In this document: positions 1 through 8,322 of the stretch, piece by piece
How positions within the stretch are numbered: the first letter of the stretch is position 1
Layout of the letters: the number at the start of each line of letters is the position of its first letter
Made by a program: the position numbers and the translations under genes
DNA from: Leucobacter sp. CX169
GTDB lineage: Bacteria > Actinomycetota > Actinomycetes > Actinomycetales > Microbacteriaceae
Length of the DNA stretch: 64,000 nt
Reading direction: 5' to 3'
Assembly: GCF_017161405.1 (NCBI RefSeq)
Contig: NZ_CP071051.1
Coordinates: forward strand, 2,728,001-2,792,000
The notes under the pieces: generated by a model
Seen by the model: the letters and a program-made list of their open reading frames with translations, nothing else
What the model was told of the DNA's origin: nothing
Databases searched by the model: none

Positions 1-205
1 TGACCTGCACGGGAACGCGGCCCGCATGAGTCTTCTTGCTGTGCTTTTCGGAGGTGTAGAAGTCAATATGGCCGTCCGTAATGGGAGTCCTGTCCCCAAA
101 TGCGACCTCAGGAGATAGCCGCGCACATGCCGCAATACGGTCGGTTACGGCGTTGACAGCTAAGAGTTCTACGGACACACTCCAAAGTATCTCGTACTGT
201 TCAAT
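1..205 (-). CDS. Partial ORF at left edge, possible DUF4365-like nuclease-fold protein
   Basis: An open minus-strand frame runs off the left edge, so only the N-terminal part is visible. It reads like real protein, with the stretch FGDRTPITDGHIDFY followed by VPVQV at the edge. The D-G-x-I-D-x-Y then VQV(K) layout resembles the start of the core of DUF4365-type, restriction-endonuclease-like proteins. That resemblance is from memory and weak. The start is unclear. The upstream in-frame stop is at 233-235, the first GTG is at 176-178, and an ATT at 203-205 follows a GAGGT sequence. It has the same orientation as the next gene, which could make a small operon. Confidence 0.4.
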   Translation of the reverse strand, partial: MEQYEILWSVSVELLAVNAVTDRIAACARLSPEVAFGDRTPITDGHIDFYTSEKHSKKTHAGRVPVQV

Positions 206-345
206 ATTTACCTCACGCAGGAGAACGAGAGGCTACCTATAGTGATGCAACGGTGAACTAGGCAGACGCCCAACGAGAAGTCCAGGAACGAGCGTATGGC
301 TAGCAGTGATTGGCGCGAATCAATACTTTGCCGTCTGTAGCGTTT

Positions 346-2214
346 TCACGCGTCGCCGCTTGCCCGCCGATCGTCCGCGGCCCAGTCCATGCCGCGACAT
401 ATCCGATCCATCCGGTGCGTCCAGGCGCTTTCCTCACGGCCAAGCAGAGTCGAGCCGTCGTCTCCGGTTTTAAAAGATGTTAGCGCGAGGTTCAAGGCCG
501 TGCTTGAAGTGCTATCAGCGAAACGACGGATGCTGTTTAGCGTCGTCTCGTTGAGTGGCAACCCGTGATTGACCGCGTTCCTGACTCGCCTATGTCGGGC
601 ACGGAGGAGCTCCGTTTCGCACCACATCTCTTCAAGCAATTGTCGTTCTTTGACTGGATTCGTGCTGATCGCGATCGCTTCCTCGAAGTCAGCTCGTTCG
701 AGGTCGGTCATCGGAAGTGCGCGAATTTGGTCTAGGAGAGCAACGACCCCGGAGACATTGATAACGCGACCGGCTGGCCGGCATTCAGAGATCTTCTGCT
801 CGAGTTCCTGCCTTTTCTCGTGTGGTTCGCGTGACCACCCCTCTTGGAAAGGCGCCATCAGTTGTTGAGCAACCAGATTGTCCGCTTGATTGAGGGCTTC
901 TCGTCGCTGAAGGGCGGTAGTGAGGTTCTCCGCTCGCACATTCAGCGCAGAAGCAAAGTGCTCCATCGCGTGGTCCTCGAGCGCGGTGGCAACTCTCGGA
1001 GAAACCGGGCGAATGCCATAGAAGTGCACATCACGATGATCCGTCATCCGTGCCTCTCGAAGGGCGTTCAATGCTTCGACGAGGTGCACAGGCATGGGGC
1101 CGTTGGCAAGGGCATCGTCGAGCTGTCTCGCGGCACCGCTTACGATCTGCCCCGTTGATCCAATCCCGTAGCTGTCTTCCTCGATTACACGAGAAGGCCG
1201 AAGAACTAGCCCGAGTGAAGAACGCCACACTTTTCCACCAAGGAGCACAGTCGTTGCCCCAGCATGTTGCCACGAAGTACCGCCGGCTTCCACAGCGATG
1301 GCCAGGATCGCATCAATTCTTCGCCTCGCCTCATCGGCAGCACTGGCAGCTTGCCATTCCCCGAGATCGGTACGGATGAGAATCGCCTGGTTCCCTAGCT
1401 TCACACACTCGGCATGAAGGTCCTCGAGCCACGGCGATCCCTCACGGATCTCGCGCAGCTCGGCTCGCTCTGGGAAGTCATTTACTCCAAGGTCAAAGGC
1501 ATTCGGTAGGGCCCAATCCGGTCGAAGAAAGGTCATCGGACCTGCGACTTCCCTCATCCCAGAGATTGTCGCTCGATAATACACAGTCCAGACGACGACT
1601 TGACCTGTAGGCGCTGCCGCGAGGATGTCCGTTGCCATCCCGAGCCTGCGAGCCTCCGTCAACTGTTCGAAATGCGGCTGACCCCACCCCCTAGCGAGGT
1701 CCTCTTCGCTCCTGACAAGCACGTCGGCCGCCTTGCTGAGCAATGAAAATGAATCGCGCGCTGCCGGGCCAATTTGTGAAGCGAGGATCGTTGACAGCCT
1801 TCGCAGCCTTCGGCTCGTTGCGCCAGGAACCTTTGCTTCGTCACAAAGATCGAGGAACGCTTGGGCAATAGCAGGCTCGGAACGCCACAGCCTGTTGAAG
1901 TTTGCCACTGTGGCAGCGACAGCCGCAGGGTCGCTATCCTCGGCCAGGTCAGCCAGAAGAGGACCCACCATCGCGCTAAGGCGTCGTCCGAGGGCGCCAG
2001 CCTGCACGTCAATCTCATGCCTCAAGGATTGGCGATTCTTCTTGGGAAACCCAGAATTCCACGACAATGGCTCAGCAGCCTGAGCGTACTCACCAAGCTC
2101 CGAAACCGCTTCACCGAGCGTGTACGGCGCTACAGCTCGATGTGGGAGCGGCAAGACTTGGGCGACCGCCAGCATCCACCCGCTGACATCTGCCTTCCGT
2201 TGGACTCCCACCAT
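346..2214 (-). CDS. Large hypothetical protein with C-terminal HEPN-type R-x4-H motif
   Basis: A protein of 622 residues that I do not recognise as a whole. The ATG at 2214 is chosen because GGAG lies about 9 nt upstream; an upstream ATG (2364) would add 50 residues of unlikely sequence. The body is mostly helical and acidic/basic mixed, with no signal peptide or membrane segment. Near the C-terminus the sequence RNAVNHG (R545, H550) fits the R-N-x3-H signature of HEPN ribonuclease or Apea-type domains, and the following helix-rich stretch is consistent with a HEPN tail. Its island position, between a possible nuclease fragment and a 48-residue protein, would fit a defence or stress role, but that is inference. 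Codon use is less GC-rich than the chromosomal genes to the right. Confidence 0.6.
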   Translation of the reverse strand: MVGVQRKADVSGWMLAVAQVLPLPHRAVAPYTLGEAVSELGEYAQAAEPLSWNSGFPKKNRQSLRHEIDVQAGALGRRLSAMVGPLLADLAEDSDPAAVAATVANFNRLWRSEPAIAQAFLDLCDEAKVPGATSRRLRRLSTILASQIGPAARDSFSLLSKAADVLVRSEEDLARGWGQPHFEQLTEARRLGMATDILAAAPTGQVVVWTVYYRATISGMREVAGPMTFLRPDWALPNAFDLGVNDFPERAELREIREGSPWLEDLHAECVKLGNQAILIRTDLGEWQAASAADEARRRIDAILAIAVEAGGTSWQHAGATTVLLGGKVWRSSLGLVLRPSRVIEEDSYGIGSTGQIVSGAARQLDDALANGPMPVHLVEALNALREARMTDHRDVHFYGIRPVSPRVATALEDHAMEHFASALNVRAENLTTALQRREALNQADNLVAQQLMAPFQEGWSREPHEKRQELEQKISECRPAGRVINVSGVVALLDQIRALPMTDLERADFEEAIAISTNPVKERQLLEEMWCETELLRARHRRVRNAVNHGLPLNETTLNSIRRFADSTSSTALNLALTSFKTGDDGSTLLGREESAWTHRMDRICRGMDWAADDRRASGDA

Positions 2215-2433
2215 GCCTTCTCCAATCGTAGAACGCTCATTTTTGCACCTTCTGCGCAGACTATTCGTATCGGGCCCGGCGATTACCTCTGCAAAGCAAG
2301 ACAGCGCGTAAGCCGATCGGCCACCGGGTACTTTCCCGCTGGCCACGATGCAGCACCCGGTCATTGCGCAAGTACCAGATGCGCCTGCTACGGGGCGACG
2401 GGCCCGAGCTATTCCTCCTCGCCTAGCGCCGAT

Positions 2434-2580
2434 CTATTCGGTGGAGAAATCGTCATCCTCGTAGCTCTTAACTACCCACCACATTGCCTCGAGCGCAGCA
2501 TCGATGCCCCGGGAGCCCGCATGCGCCAACTCCTCAACTGCTCGGTCCATCGCTTCGTCAAAGTTGTGAGGTGGGATCAT
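2434..2580 (-). CDS. Small acidic protein, 48 residues, hypothetical
   Basis: A short open frame from ATG (2578-2580) to TAG (2434-2436). It encodes 48 residues beginning MIPPHNFDEAMDRAV, with a conserved-looking WWVV segment and an acidic end (SYEDDDFSTE). GAGG lies about 8 nt before the ATG. Composition is strongly protein-like: acidic, amphipathic helix, no odd residues. It sits about 220 bp upstream of the large HEPN-motif gene on the same strand and could be co-transcribed with it. A small acidic partner next to a putative RNase could be an antitoxin, but nothing in the sequence proves that. Confidence 0.5.
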   Translation of the reverse strand: MIPPHNFDEAMDRAVEELAHAGSRGIDAALEAMWWVVKSYEDDDFSTE

Positions 2581-3145
2581 TCAGTGATCCTCACACAAGC
2601 GAGTCGACAAGCGGAAGGGTCGTTCGCGCCCTGAGCAGCTTCTCCTCTCGGGCGCCTAAAAAACTGCCTGTTCTACCTATTCCGATCCGAGGTACTGAAC
2701 ACGCGCTATCACCGAACTTGAGGAGGACGCACATTTGAAACAGAGTTACCGCCAGGGTTTCTCGCATCGATGCCGGCATGCACCTGGTATTGGTATCGGC
2801 TCGAAACTAGTTAGATATCTAACTGATATCAGTATCAAACTGACACAAAGAATGATCGCCGCTGCTGGAGGCTAAAACTAGACACGGGCAGAGCGAATAG
2901 CAACAAATAGGGCGATGGATCGCGGCGGTGTCGGGCGATTTTGTTCGCGGAATCAAACCGCGAGAGAAGCGTGGAATTGAGCTGTAGGTGGCGGCCATGC
3001 GCGGCGCTAGGCGGCTCTTCGCGCCAGTCGTTACACCTGCGCCGGCAACCGGATGCCACGAGATGCTGCGAGATGGGAACTATAGAGGGACGACCAATCC
3101 CAATTTCCTACTTCGCCGCCGAACCGGCCCTGTCAGAATGAACCC
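2581..3145. other. 565-bp intergenic stretch, no convincing gene
   Basis: Several short open frames exist on both strands, but none has a ribosome binding site or convincing protein composition. The only clear structure is the pair of palindromes at 2809-2833. A CAGAAT hexamer at 3134-3139 lies 6 nt before the next start codon. Confidence 0.5.
2809..2833. promoter_or_regulatory. Two overlapping palindromes, orphan operator candidate
   Basis: AGTTAGATATCTAACT (2809-2824) is a perfect 16-bp palindrome. It overlaps ACTGATATCAGT (2822-2833), a perfect 12-bp palindrome. Both are AT-rich with an ATAT core, as in operators of MarR- or TetR-like dimers. No such regulator gene is adjacent, so the operator may serve a regulator elsewhere or be a relic of a lost gene. 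Confidence 0.45.
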
Positions 3146-3781
3146 GTGGATACACCGTCGTTCGTATTGTCAATCTCTGGGATCGCTGTCAGCGCTGCGG
3201 GCGTGATCATCGCTCTGGTCATCGCAAAACGCCAAACTGCTGAATCAGGCGTGCAACAGGAAGTCCTCATTGAAGTCTCAGACCTCACGCGAGAGAACGC
3301 TCTTGTGCTGGGCGAGCTTCGTGACCGAACCATTGCTGCCGACCCCTCCATCGAAGAGGGGCCGGATGCTGAACCGGACGCAGATTTACCAGCGAATGCG
3401 CAACCGCTGATCGACGAGCTGAAAGCACGTGGGGCGAAACTCGATTTCGAACGTTTGAAGTGGAGAAAGAAAACGACCAAGCCGCCGACAAGAGGCAACT
3501 ACGGATGGTTCGTACATAGCGACGCTGACGGCGAACGTTGGTTTGTACATTCCGGCCGCACCACTTCTGCACGTCGGGCAGTGCCGATGGAGCGCATCGA
3601 AGCTTGGGAACAGAATACCCCTGGGGTCTCACCGACTGATATTCGCCTCGACTACCGCATCGGCTCTGGGAAGGGCAGTCATGCCTGGTACATCGAAACC
3701 TACGACGGACGCACCTTCAAACTGTCTAAGGGCGGTGCGGGCGTCAGTGGAGTAACTGTCACGCAGGTCGACACCGACTGA
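3146..3781 (+). CDS. Hypothetical membrane-anchored protein, 211 residues
   Basis: The product starts with one strongly hydrophobic segment (about residues 6-26, SISGIAVSAAGVIIALVIA). A charged, probably coiled linker follows (residues 30-110, including an acidic DAEPDADLP stretch), then a C-terminal soluble part rich in aromatic and basic residues (GNYGWFVHSDADG, WFVHSGR, YDGRTFKLSKGG). This fits a single-pass membrane protein with a cytoplasmic domain. The GTG start has no Shine-Dalgarno sequence, but CAGAAT lies 6 nt before it, as expected for a leaderless message. I do not recognise the family. Confidence 0.6.
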   Translation: MDTPSFVLSISGIAVSAAGVIIALVIAKRQTAESGVQQEVLIEVSDLTRENALVLGELRDRTIAADPSIEEGPDAEPDADLPANAQPLIDELKARGAKLDFERLKWRKKTTKPPTRGNYGWFVHSDADGERWFVHSGRTTSARRAVPMERIEAWEQNTPGVSPTDIRLDYRIGSGKGSHAWYIETYDGRTFKLSKGGAGVSGVTVTQVDTD

Positions 3782-4207
3782 GGCGAACGGGGAACCACCT
3801 CGGATCCCTTGGGGATGGCACACGAACAAGAACACCAACGATCTGGTTCGCGAGAATTCCCGAAGGGAACCGAGAACACGGGGCATCAGCCGTACCCGAC
3901 CGCGATCGCGGACGAGATGAACAAAGGGCCAAAATCAACCCTCGAGTTCCTTACATCGCGGGGATCCTTTAACCGGTTAATATAGGCTGCCAAGACTTAT
4001 CACCGCCTGGTCATACAGGCTGGAAAACCTGCATTCACTTCTGTCTCCGTTACACCGCTACCCACTGAAACACGTCACTGGTTACATTTGTTGACTACTT
4101 GAATCGAATTACTACGCACCGACATTCTTTTTACTTAGCCTTAAAAAGTAACGTGCGTGGATTTCCCACGCCCCTCAATGAAGCAATTACGTCAGGTGCT
4201 CTGCCAT
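3782..4207. other. Intergenic stretch of about 425 bp, low GC, one palindrome
   Basis: No coding region is supported. The stretch is AT-richer than its surroundings. It contains a small hairpin (TTCCC-GAA-GGGAA) after the preceding gene and the palindrome at 3969-3980. It probably holds the promoter of the RCC1-repeat gene. Confidence 0.5.
3969..3980. promoter_or_regulatory. Palindrome TTAACCGGTTAA, candidate operator
   Basis: A perfect 12-bp palindrome about 230 bp upstream of the RCC1-repeat gene. Its 10-bp core TAACCGGTTA is identical to the core of the 14-bp palindrome at 12329-12342 in the HxlR/SnoaL divergent promoter. Confidence 0.4.
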
Positions 4208-5899
4208 ATGAAAATCATCGCTATCGCTGCTGGAAAAGATCATGCCCTCGCTCTCACAGAATGGGGGACAGTTATCAGCTGGGGGAACGCCCCAGAAGCA
4301 CCTGAAGGTCTTGGCAATGTGAAATCGATTGCAGCCGGCGCACACACGAGCCTGGCGCTATTAGACGATGGCACTGTTGTCGGATGGGGTGCAACGGCGG
4401 TACCCCAGGGACTATCCGGAGTAGTGCAAGTTCTGGCAGGTGGAAGCTACTGTTTTGCAGTGCTGGATGACGGTCACGTCGTAGGGTGGAAGAAAATGTC
4501 TTTCTTCGATCCAGCTGTCGAAGATCGTTGGGACTTCGAAAATCCACCAGCTTCAGTTTCAAAGAGCGGCGGATTTGCCTTAGCACTTGATCCTCACGGG
4601 CGCGTTTCGATTCACGAGCTTGGAGGATTCCTACACGGACTCGCGCCAGAAGTACCTGAAGCTTTGCAGACAGGAATCGTGCAGGTTGCTGGGGGGTTTG
4701 CACACGGCCTGACTTTGTCCGACAAGGGTGTCGTCGCCACCTGGGGTGAAGAAAAACAACTTTCGTCCTCTGACCTTGGAGTTCCCCTAGATCTCTGCAA
4801 CGTGAAAGCAATTGCAGCGGGGGGCGCTTTCAGTCTCGCACTTAGAGAAGATGGCACAGTCGCCGCCTGGGGTTACAACGATTTTGGCCAAACAGACATC
4901 CCCGAGGGTCTGCACGGGGTGACTGCGGTTGCAGCGGGAACTCATTTCGCGTTGGCTCTCTGCGCGGATGGAAAGGTTGTGGCCTGGGGGCGAAAGGACC
5001 ATAACCAGTCGCAGGTGCCCACGGAAATCGCTGGCGAGTCAGCACTTTCTGCTGAGAGCGGTGATCTGAGACCGATAGTCCTGAACCGGGAGCTTCGACC
5101 AACGTTTCTGATCTCAAGCGGCGCACCTCACGAGAAAACCGAGATGACCTTAACTCAAGTGCCTAACGGTGAGACTGCGATGCGTAAGGTTAAGCAGCTT
5201 TCGTCGCTATTGGAACTTGCATCGCGATCTCCCCACTACTTTGCCGAACAGCACGATTACGGACGCGATCTTGGAATCGCCTGGAACAACTACGCGGCAA
5301 GGAAGATATTGGAGGGTGACTACTCTGGTGTTCTTGATGCGTTTAGCGAAGCAGACAGAGCATTCCGCGAGATTCCAAGTTCACCGGCAGAAGACGGCAA
5401 ACGCCACTGGGAGCTCTTAGAGTGCTTGCCCATCTCGCGTGCTGTGCTGAGAGTGAACATCGCCATAGCACTCCTTAAATTAGACCAGCCAGAGCAGATT
5501 CCGCAGTTTCTTTCCGAAGCCAGGGGGCTTCTCAGGGAAGGTCCTTCCGACTGGATAACCCTGGTGACTGCGGCTGTGAGCAAAATCGAGGAAGTAACCG
5601 AAGAAAGGCTCAACCCGTCTTCGCAGCCGCCAACGCCCTCTCAGTCCGCTGACGGCGGCTGTTACATTGCGACTGCAGTGTATGGTTCATACGAGGCTCC
5701 TGAGGTTCTGTCGTTGCGTGCATTTAGAGATCAGCATCTCCTAACCAACGCGTCTGGCCGACTGCTCGTGCGAATCTATTACTGCATCAGCCCTTCCCTC
5801 GCTTCGCTTCTTCACAACCGATCAGCATTGAACAAAGCCGCAAGACGTTTCCTTGATGGGATAGTTCGAAGGATCTCCTCCCCAGCCGCTTCTGATTAG
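4208..5899 (+). CDS. RCC1-repeat protein with C-terminal CFI-box domain
   Basis: The N-terminal half (about residues 1-280) is built of repeats of the RCC1 type, each with the pattern ...IAAGxxHxLAL...DGxVxxWG.... These would form a seven-bladed beta-propeller; seven degenerate copies can be traced. The middle (about 330-470) is helical, TPR-like. The end carries GGCYIATAVYGSYEAPEV followed by an LRxFRD segment and a hydrophobic tail. This is the signature of the CFI-box C-terminal domain, a family I recall as being of unknown function. The ATG at 4208 is chosen because the propeller begins at once; an in-frame GTG at 4157 would add 17 residues. GC is low relative to the chromosome, consistent with transfer. 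Confidence 0.75.
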   Translation: MKIIAIAAGKDHALALTEWGTVISWGNAPEAPEGLGNVKSIAAGAHTSLALLDDGTVVGWGATAVPQGLSGVVQVLAGGSYCFAVLDDGHVVGWKKMSFFDPAVEDRWDFENPPASVSKSGGFALALDPHGRVSIHELGGFLHGLAPEVPEALQTGIVQVAGGFAHGLTLSDKGVVATWGEEKQLSSSDLGVPLDLCNVKAIAAGGAFSLALREDGTVAAWGYNDFGQTDIPEGLHGVTAVAAGTHFALALCADGKVVAWGRKDHNQSQVPTEIAGESALSAESGDLRPIVLNRELRPTFLISSGAPHEKTEMTLTQVPNGETAMRKVKQLSSLLELASRSPHYFAEQHDYGRDLGIAWNNYAARKILEGDYSGVLDAFSEADRAFREIPSSPAEDGKRHWELLECLPISRAVLRVNIAIALLKLDQPEQIPQFLSEARGLLREGPSDWITLVTAAVSKIEEVTEERLNPSSQPPTPSQSADGGCYIATAVYGSYEAPEVLSLRAFRDQHLLTNASGRLLVRIYYCISPSLASLLHNRSALNKAARRFLDGIVRRISSPAASD

Positions 5900-5939
5900 G
5901 CTTTTCCTGCAAACCGTGTCGCAAACCCATGGGTTACGA

Positions 5940-6007
5940 GACGGATAGGCTACGTGACAACGGAACGCTCAGCGAGTCCCGCACAAGCGCCCGTTAGCCG
6001 ATCCGTC
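5940..6007. repeat. Inverted repeat near the left end of the transposition module
   Basis: GACGGATAGGCTA (5940-5952) is repeated inverted at 5995-6007 (TAGCCGATCCGTC), with one mismatch and a 42-bp spacer. It lies between the RCC1-repeat gene and the ATPase gene of the transposon. It could be a transposase-binding array, a resolvase site, or a remnant of the element's left end. Confidence 0.45.
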
Positions 6008-6129
6008 AGCGGGCTGCGCCTGGCGCATACGTTTCGCGACGCGTGCGCACTGCGCCTACTTCGGGTCATAGAGGAGAGTCGTGTGGATCTGATCGCTAGT
6101 TGGCGGTTTTCTGTGATCGCTTGGCGGCG

Positions 6130-6942
6130 TTAGTTGCCGATGACGAGGATGCTGGCGGCCGCTTCGATGACGTCGTCGGTGATGGTCTCGAGTTGGTTGA
6201 TTTTGAGCACCCGTGTGATTTGAGGGAAGAGGCGTTCGAGAAGCCGGAAGTTGCCGCGCGTGATGCGCTCGATCGCGGCGATGGCTTGTGCGTCGGTGAA
6301 GTCATCGGGGTCGAGGGTGCGCCCGAGGCGTTTCCAGTGTCGGTCGAGGACGAACAGCAGTTCTTCGCGGCCCAGTGCCCGGTAGCGGTGTGAGAACCCG
6401 AGTCGGGAGTACAGCTGGGGGTAGTGACGGAAGCGCTGGTCAATGCCGGGCATGCCGATCAGGATGATCGCCAACTGGTGGCGGTCGTGGTGATCGCGGA
6501 GCAGTTCGAGCGCGGTCGGGGTCAGGCGCTCGGCCTCGTCGATGATCAGCAGCTCGACCCACCTGGTGATGTCGCCAACGTGGGCGCCGGCGACTTTGCC
6601 GATACTGCGCTGGTGTTCGTCGACGCAGCTCCCGAGCCTGATTTGGAAGTGCTCGATCTCGCGCATGAGTTGTCTGTGCCGAGGCAGGACCTCCGGGGTG
6701 TAGAACACGGTGCGGGTGCGATTGGCGGCGGCGTAGTGTTTTGCGTCGTCGTCGGTGCGGGGACCCCATTCGGTAATGAAGGGCTCCAGAGTGTCCCAGT
6801 GGGCGTAGCGGCGGGCCGATAGGGTCTTGCCGACTCCGGCGTCGCCGTGACAGATGCCGATCGTGTGTTCTTTGCGCACGGCGGTGGCGAATTCGATGAA
6901 GCGGCGGTGTTCCTTGGTGACGATGAAGTCCTTGGTCATCAT
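6130..6942 (-). CDS. AAA ATPase of Tn552/TniB type, transposition accessory protein
   Basis: A 270-residue protein with a Walker A motif GDAGVGKT (residues 33-40) and Walker B LLIIDEAERL (131-140), followed by a typical AAA sensor region. Length and motifs match p271 of Tn552 and the TniB/MuB-like ATPases. In such systems this ATPase selects target DNA and activates the DDE transposase. The start overlaps the transposase stop by 4 bp (ATGA), which indicates translational coupling. Two consecutive Met codons open the frame; either may be used. Confidence 0.85.
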   Translation of the reverse strand: MMTKDFIVTKEHRRFIEFATAVRKEHTIGICHGDAGVGKTLSARRYAHWDTLEPFITEWGPRTDDDAKHYAAANRTRTVFYTPEVLPRHRQLMREIEHFQIRLGSCVDEHQRSIGKVAGAHVGDITRWVELLIIDEAERLTPTALELLRDHHDRHQLAIILIGMPGIDQRFRHYPQLYSRLGFSHRYRALGREELLFVLDRHWKRLGRTLDPDDFTDAQAIAAIERITRGNFRLLERLFPQITRVLKINQLETITDDVIEAAASILVIGN

Positions 6943-8321
6943 TCATCCTCTTCGTAGGTGCGCAGCTTCGACCGCCGGATGGCAGGTGCGGTGGTGCGGG
7001 GTTTCTCGCGGTCGGCGATGCGGGGGATGCGGTCGTTGAGGTCCTTGCGCAGTTGCCGGCGGCGGGCCCGGCGTGCGGTCTCGATCTCGCGCAGGCTCAG
7101 CCGCTGGTTCGGGTGTGCCTCGTCGATGGCGACGCAGACGAAGGTGTCGTGGTCGTAGACGCGGATCTCGGAGACATCGCGCGGGTCGTAGCGGATCGTG
7201 ACCGGTCGGCCGACGAACGGCGCCAGGGTCGGTGAGAGGTAGCGCTGGCCTTGGAAGTGGATGCCGTCGCGCTGGACCGTGCGATGTTTGGGCACCGTCA
7301 GCAGCAGTCCGTCGAGTTCGTCGAGAGTCTCGGGCATGCGCGGCAGCCACCCGTCTGCGATCCAGGCCGTTTTCGGGCTCGTCCCGATCTCTCGATGGGT
7401 TCGCTCGTTGTATACCGTGATGAACCCGCCGATCGCCTGATCAAGAGCAGCAAGATCCAGCGATGGTTTCGGCTTCGTCCCGGCTGCGAGGTAGCCGGGC
7501 AGGGTGGAGAGGAGCTCGGTGTTCAGTGTGCCGAAGAAGCGTTCGATCTTCCCCCGGCCCTGCGGGCGGCCGATGGTGGAGAAGATCATCCGGATCTTCA
7601 GGGCGGCGGCGGCGTATTCGAGATGGTGGCTGGTGAAGTCGCTGCCGTGGTCGATGTGGAGGACATCGGGGATGCCGCACATCGCCCACGCGGGCTCTTC
7701 CTTGCGCCAGATCGCCTGCCGCAGCGCCAGTGCCGTGTTCATCGCCGAGGGAGCGCCGGTGAAGACCATGTACCCGCAGATCGCGCGGGAGTAGTCGTCG
7801 ATCACGGTGGTCAACCAGGGCCGCTCCGGTGTGCTGTTCGCGCCGGTGATGAGGATGTCGAGTTCGGTGTGGTCGGCCTGCCAGGTCGCGTTCGGTCGCT
7901 CGGCGCGGTGACGGAACACGAGTTCGTGGCGATCGCGGTAGGCAGTCGGCCCGTCCAGCGCGAGTGTCACCAGCGCTGGATCCAGCGCGCCGACGATGTT
8001 GCGCACTGTCGCGTAACTCGGGGCTGGATGGTCCAAGCGTTCAGCTTCGGCGACCGTGAGCCGGTGCAGCGCGGCGATGCTCGGACGGGGGCGGGTCAGC
8101 GCGAGGCGCTCGACGAATGCGACGAGTTCGGTCGGTGTACGCCGGGTGCCGGCGTCTGTCCGACGCTGTGGTTCGAGGGCGGCGATACCACCGGACTTGT
8201 AGAGGTGGTGCCAGCGTTCCAGGGTGCGCAGGGCGGTGCCGGTCTCCCTGGCCAGGGCTGTCAGCGGGATGTCGTCCTCGACGTGCAGTCGAAGGATCCT
8301 CCACCGGTCCAGCCCGTCCAT
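6939..8321 (-). CDS. DDE transposase of Tn552 p480 / TniA / Mu type
   Basis: A 460-residue integrase-core transposase. N-terminal helix-turn-helix regions (about residues 10-55) precede the catalytic core. The acidic triad is visible as D150 (QADHTELD), D224 (HIDHGSDF) and E260 (GRGKIERFF), with 35 residues between the second and third. A Mu-type C-terminal beta-barrel region follows (around YDPRDVSEIRVYD). The ATG at 8319-8321 is chosen because it lies directly after the resolvase stop (8323-8325). An in-frame start at 8438 would overlap the resolvase by 116 bp and add non-protein-like sequence. The enzyme cuts transposon ends and joins them to target DNA. Confidence 0.88.
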   Translation of the reverse strand: MDGLDRWRILRLHVEDDIPLTALARETGTALRTLERWHHLYKSGGIAALEPQRRTDAGTRRTPTELVAFVERLALTRPRPSIAALHRLTVAEAERLDHPAPSYATVRNIVGALDPALVTLALDGPTAYRDRHELVFRHRAERPNATWQADHTELDILITGANSTPERPWLTTVIDDYSRAICGYMVFTGAPSAMNTALALRQAIWRKEEPAWAMCGIPDVLHIDHGSDFTSHHLEYAAAALKIRMIFSTIGRPQGRGKIERFFGTLNTELLSTLPGYLAAGTKPKPSLDLAALDQAIGGFITVYNERTHREIGTSPKTAWIADGWLPRMPETLDELDGLLLTVPKHRTVQRDGIHFQGQRYLSPTLAPFVGRPVTIRYDPRDVSEIRVYDHDTFVCVAIDEAHPNQRLSLREIETARRARRRQLRKDLNDRIPRIADREKPRTTAPAIRRSKLRTYEEDE

Positions 8322-8322
8322 C

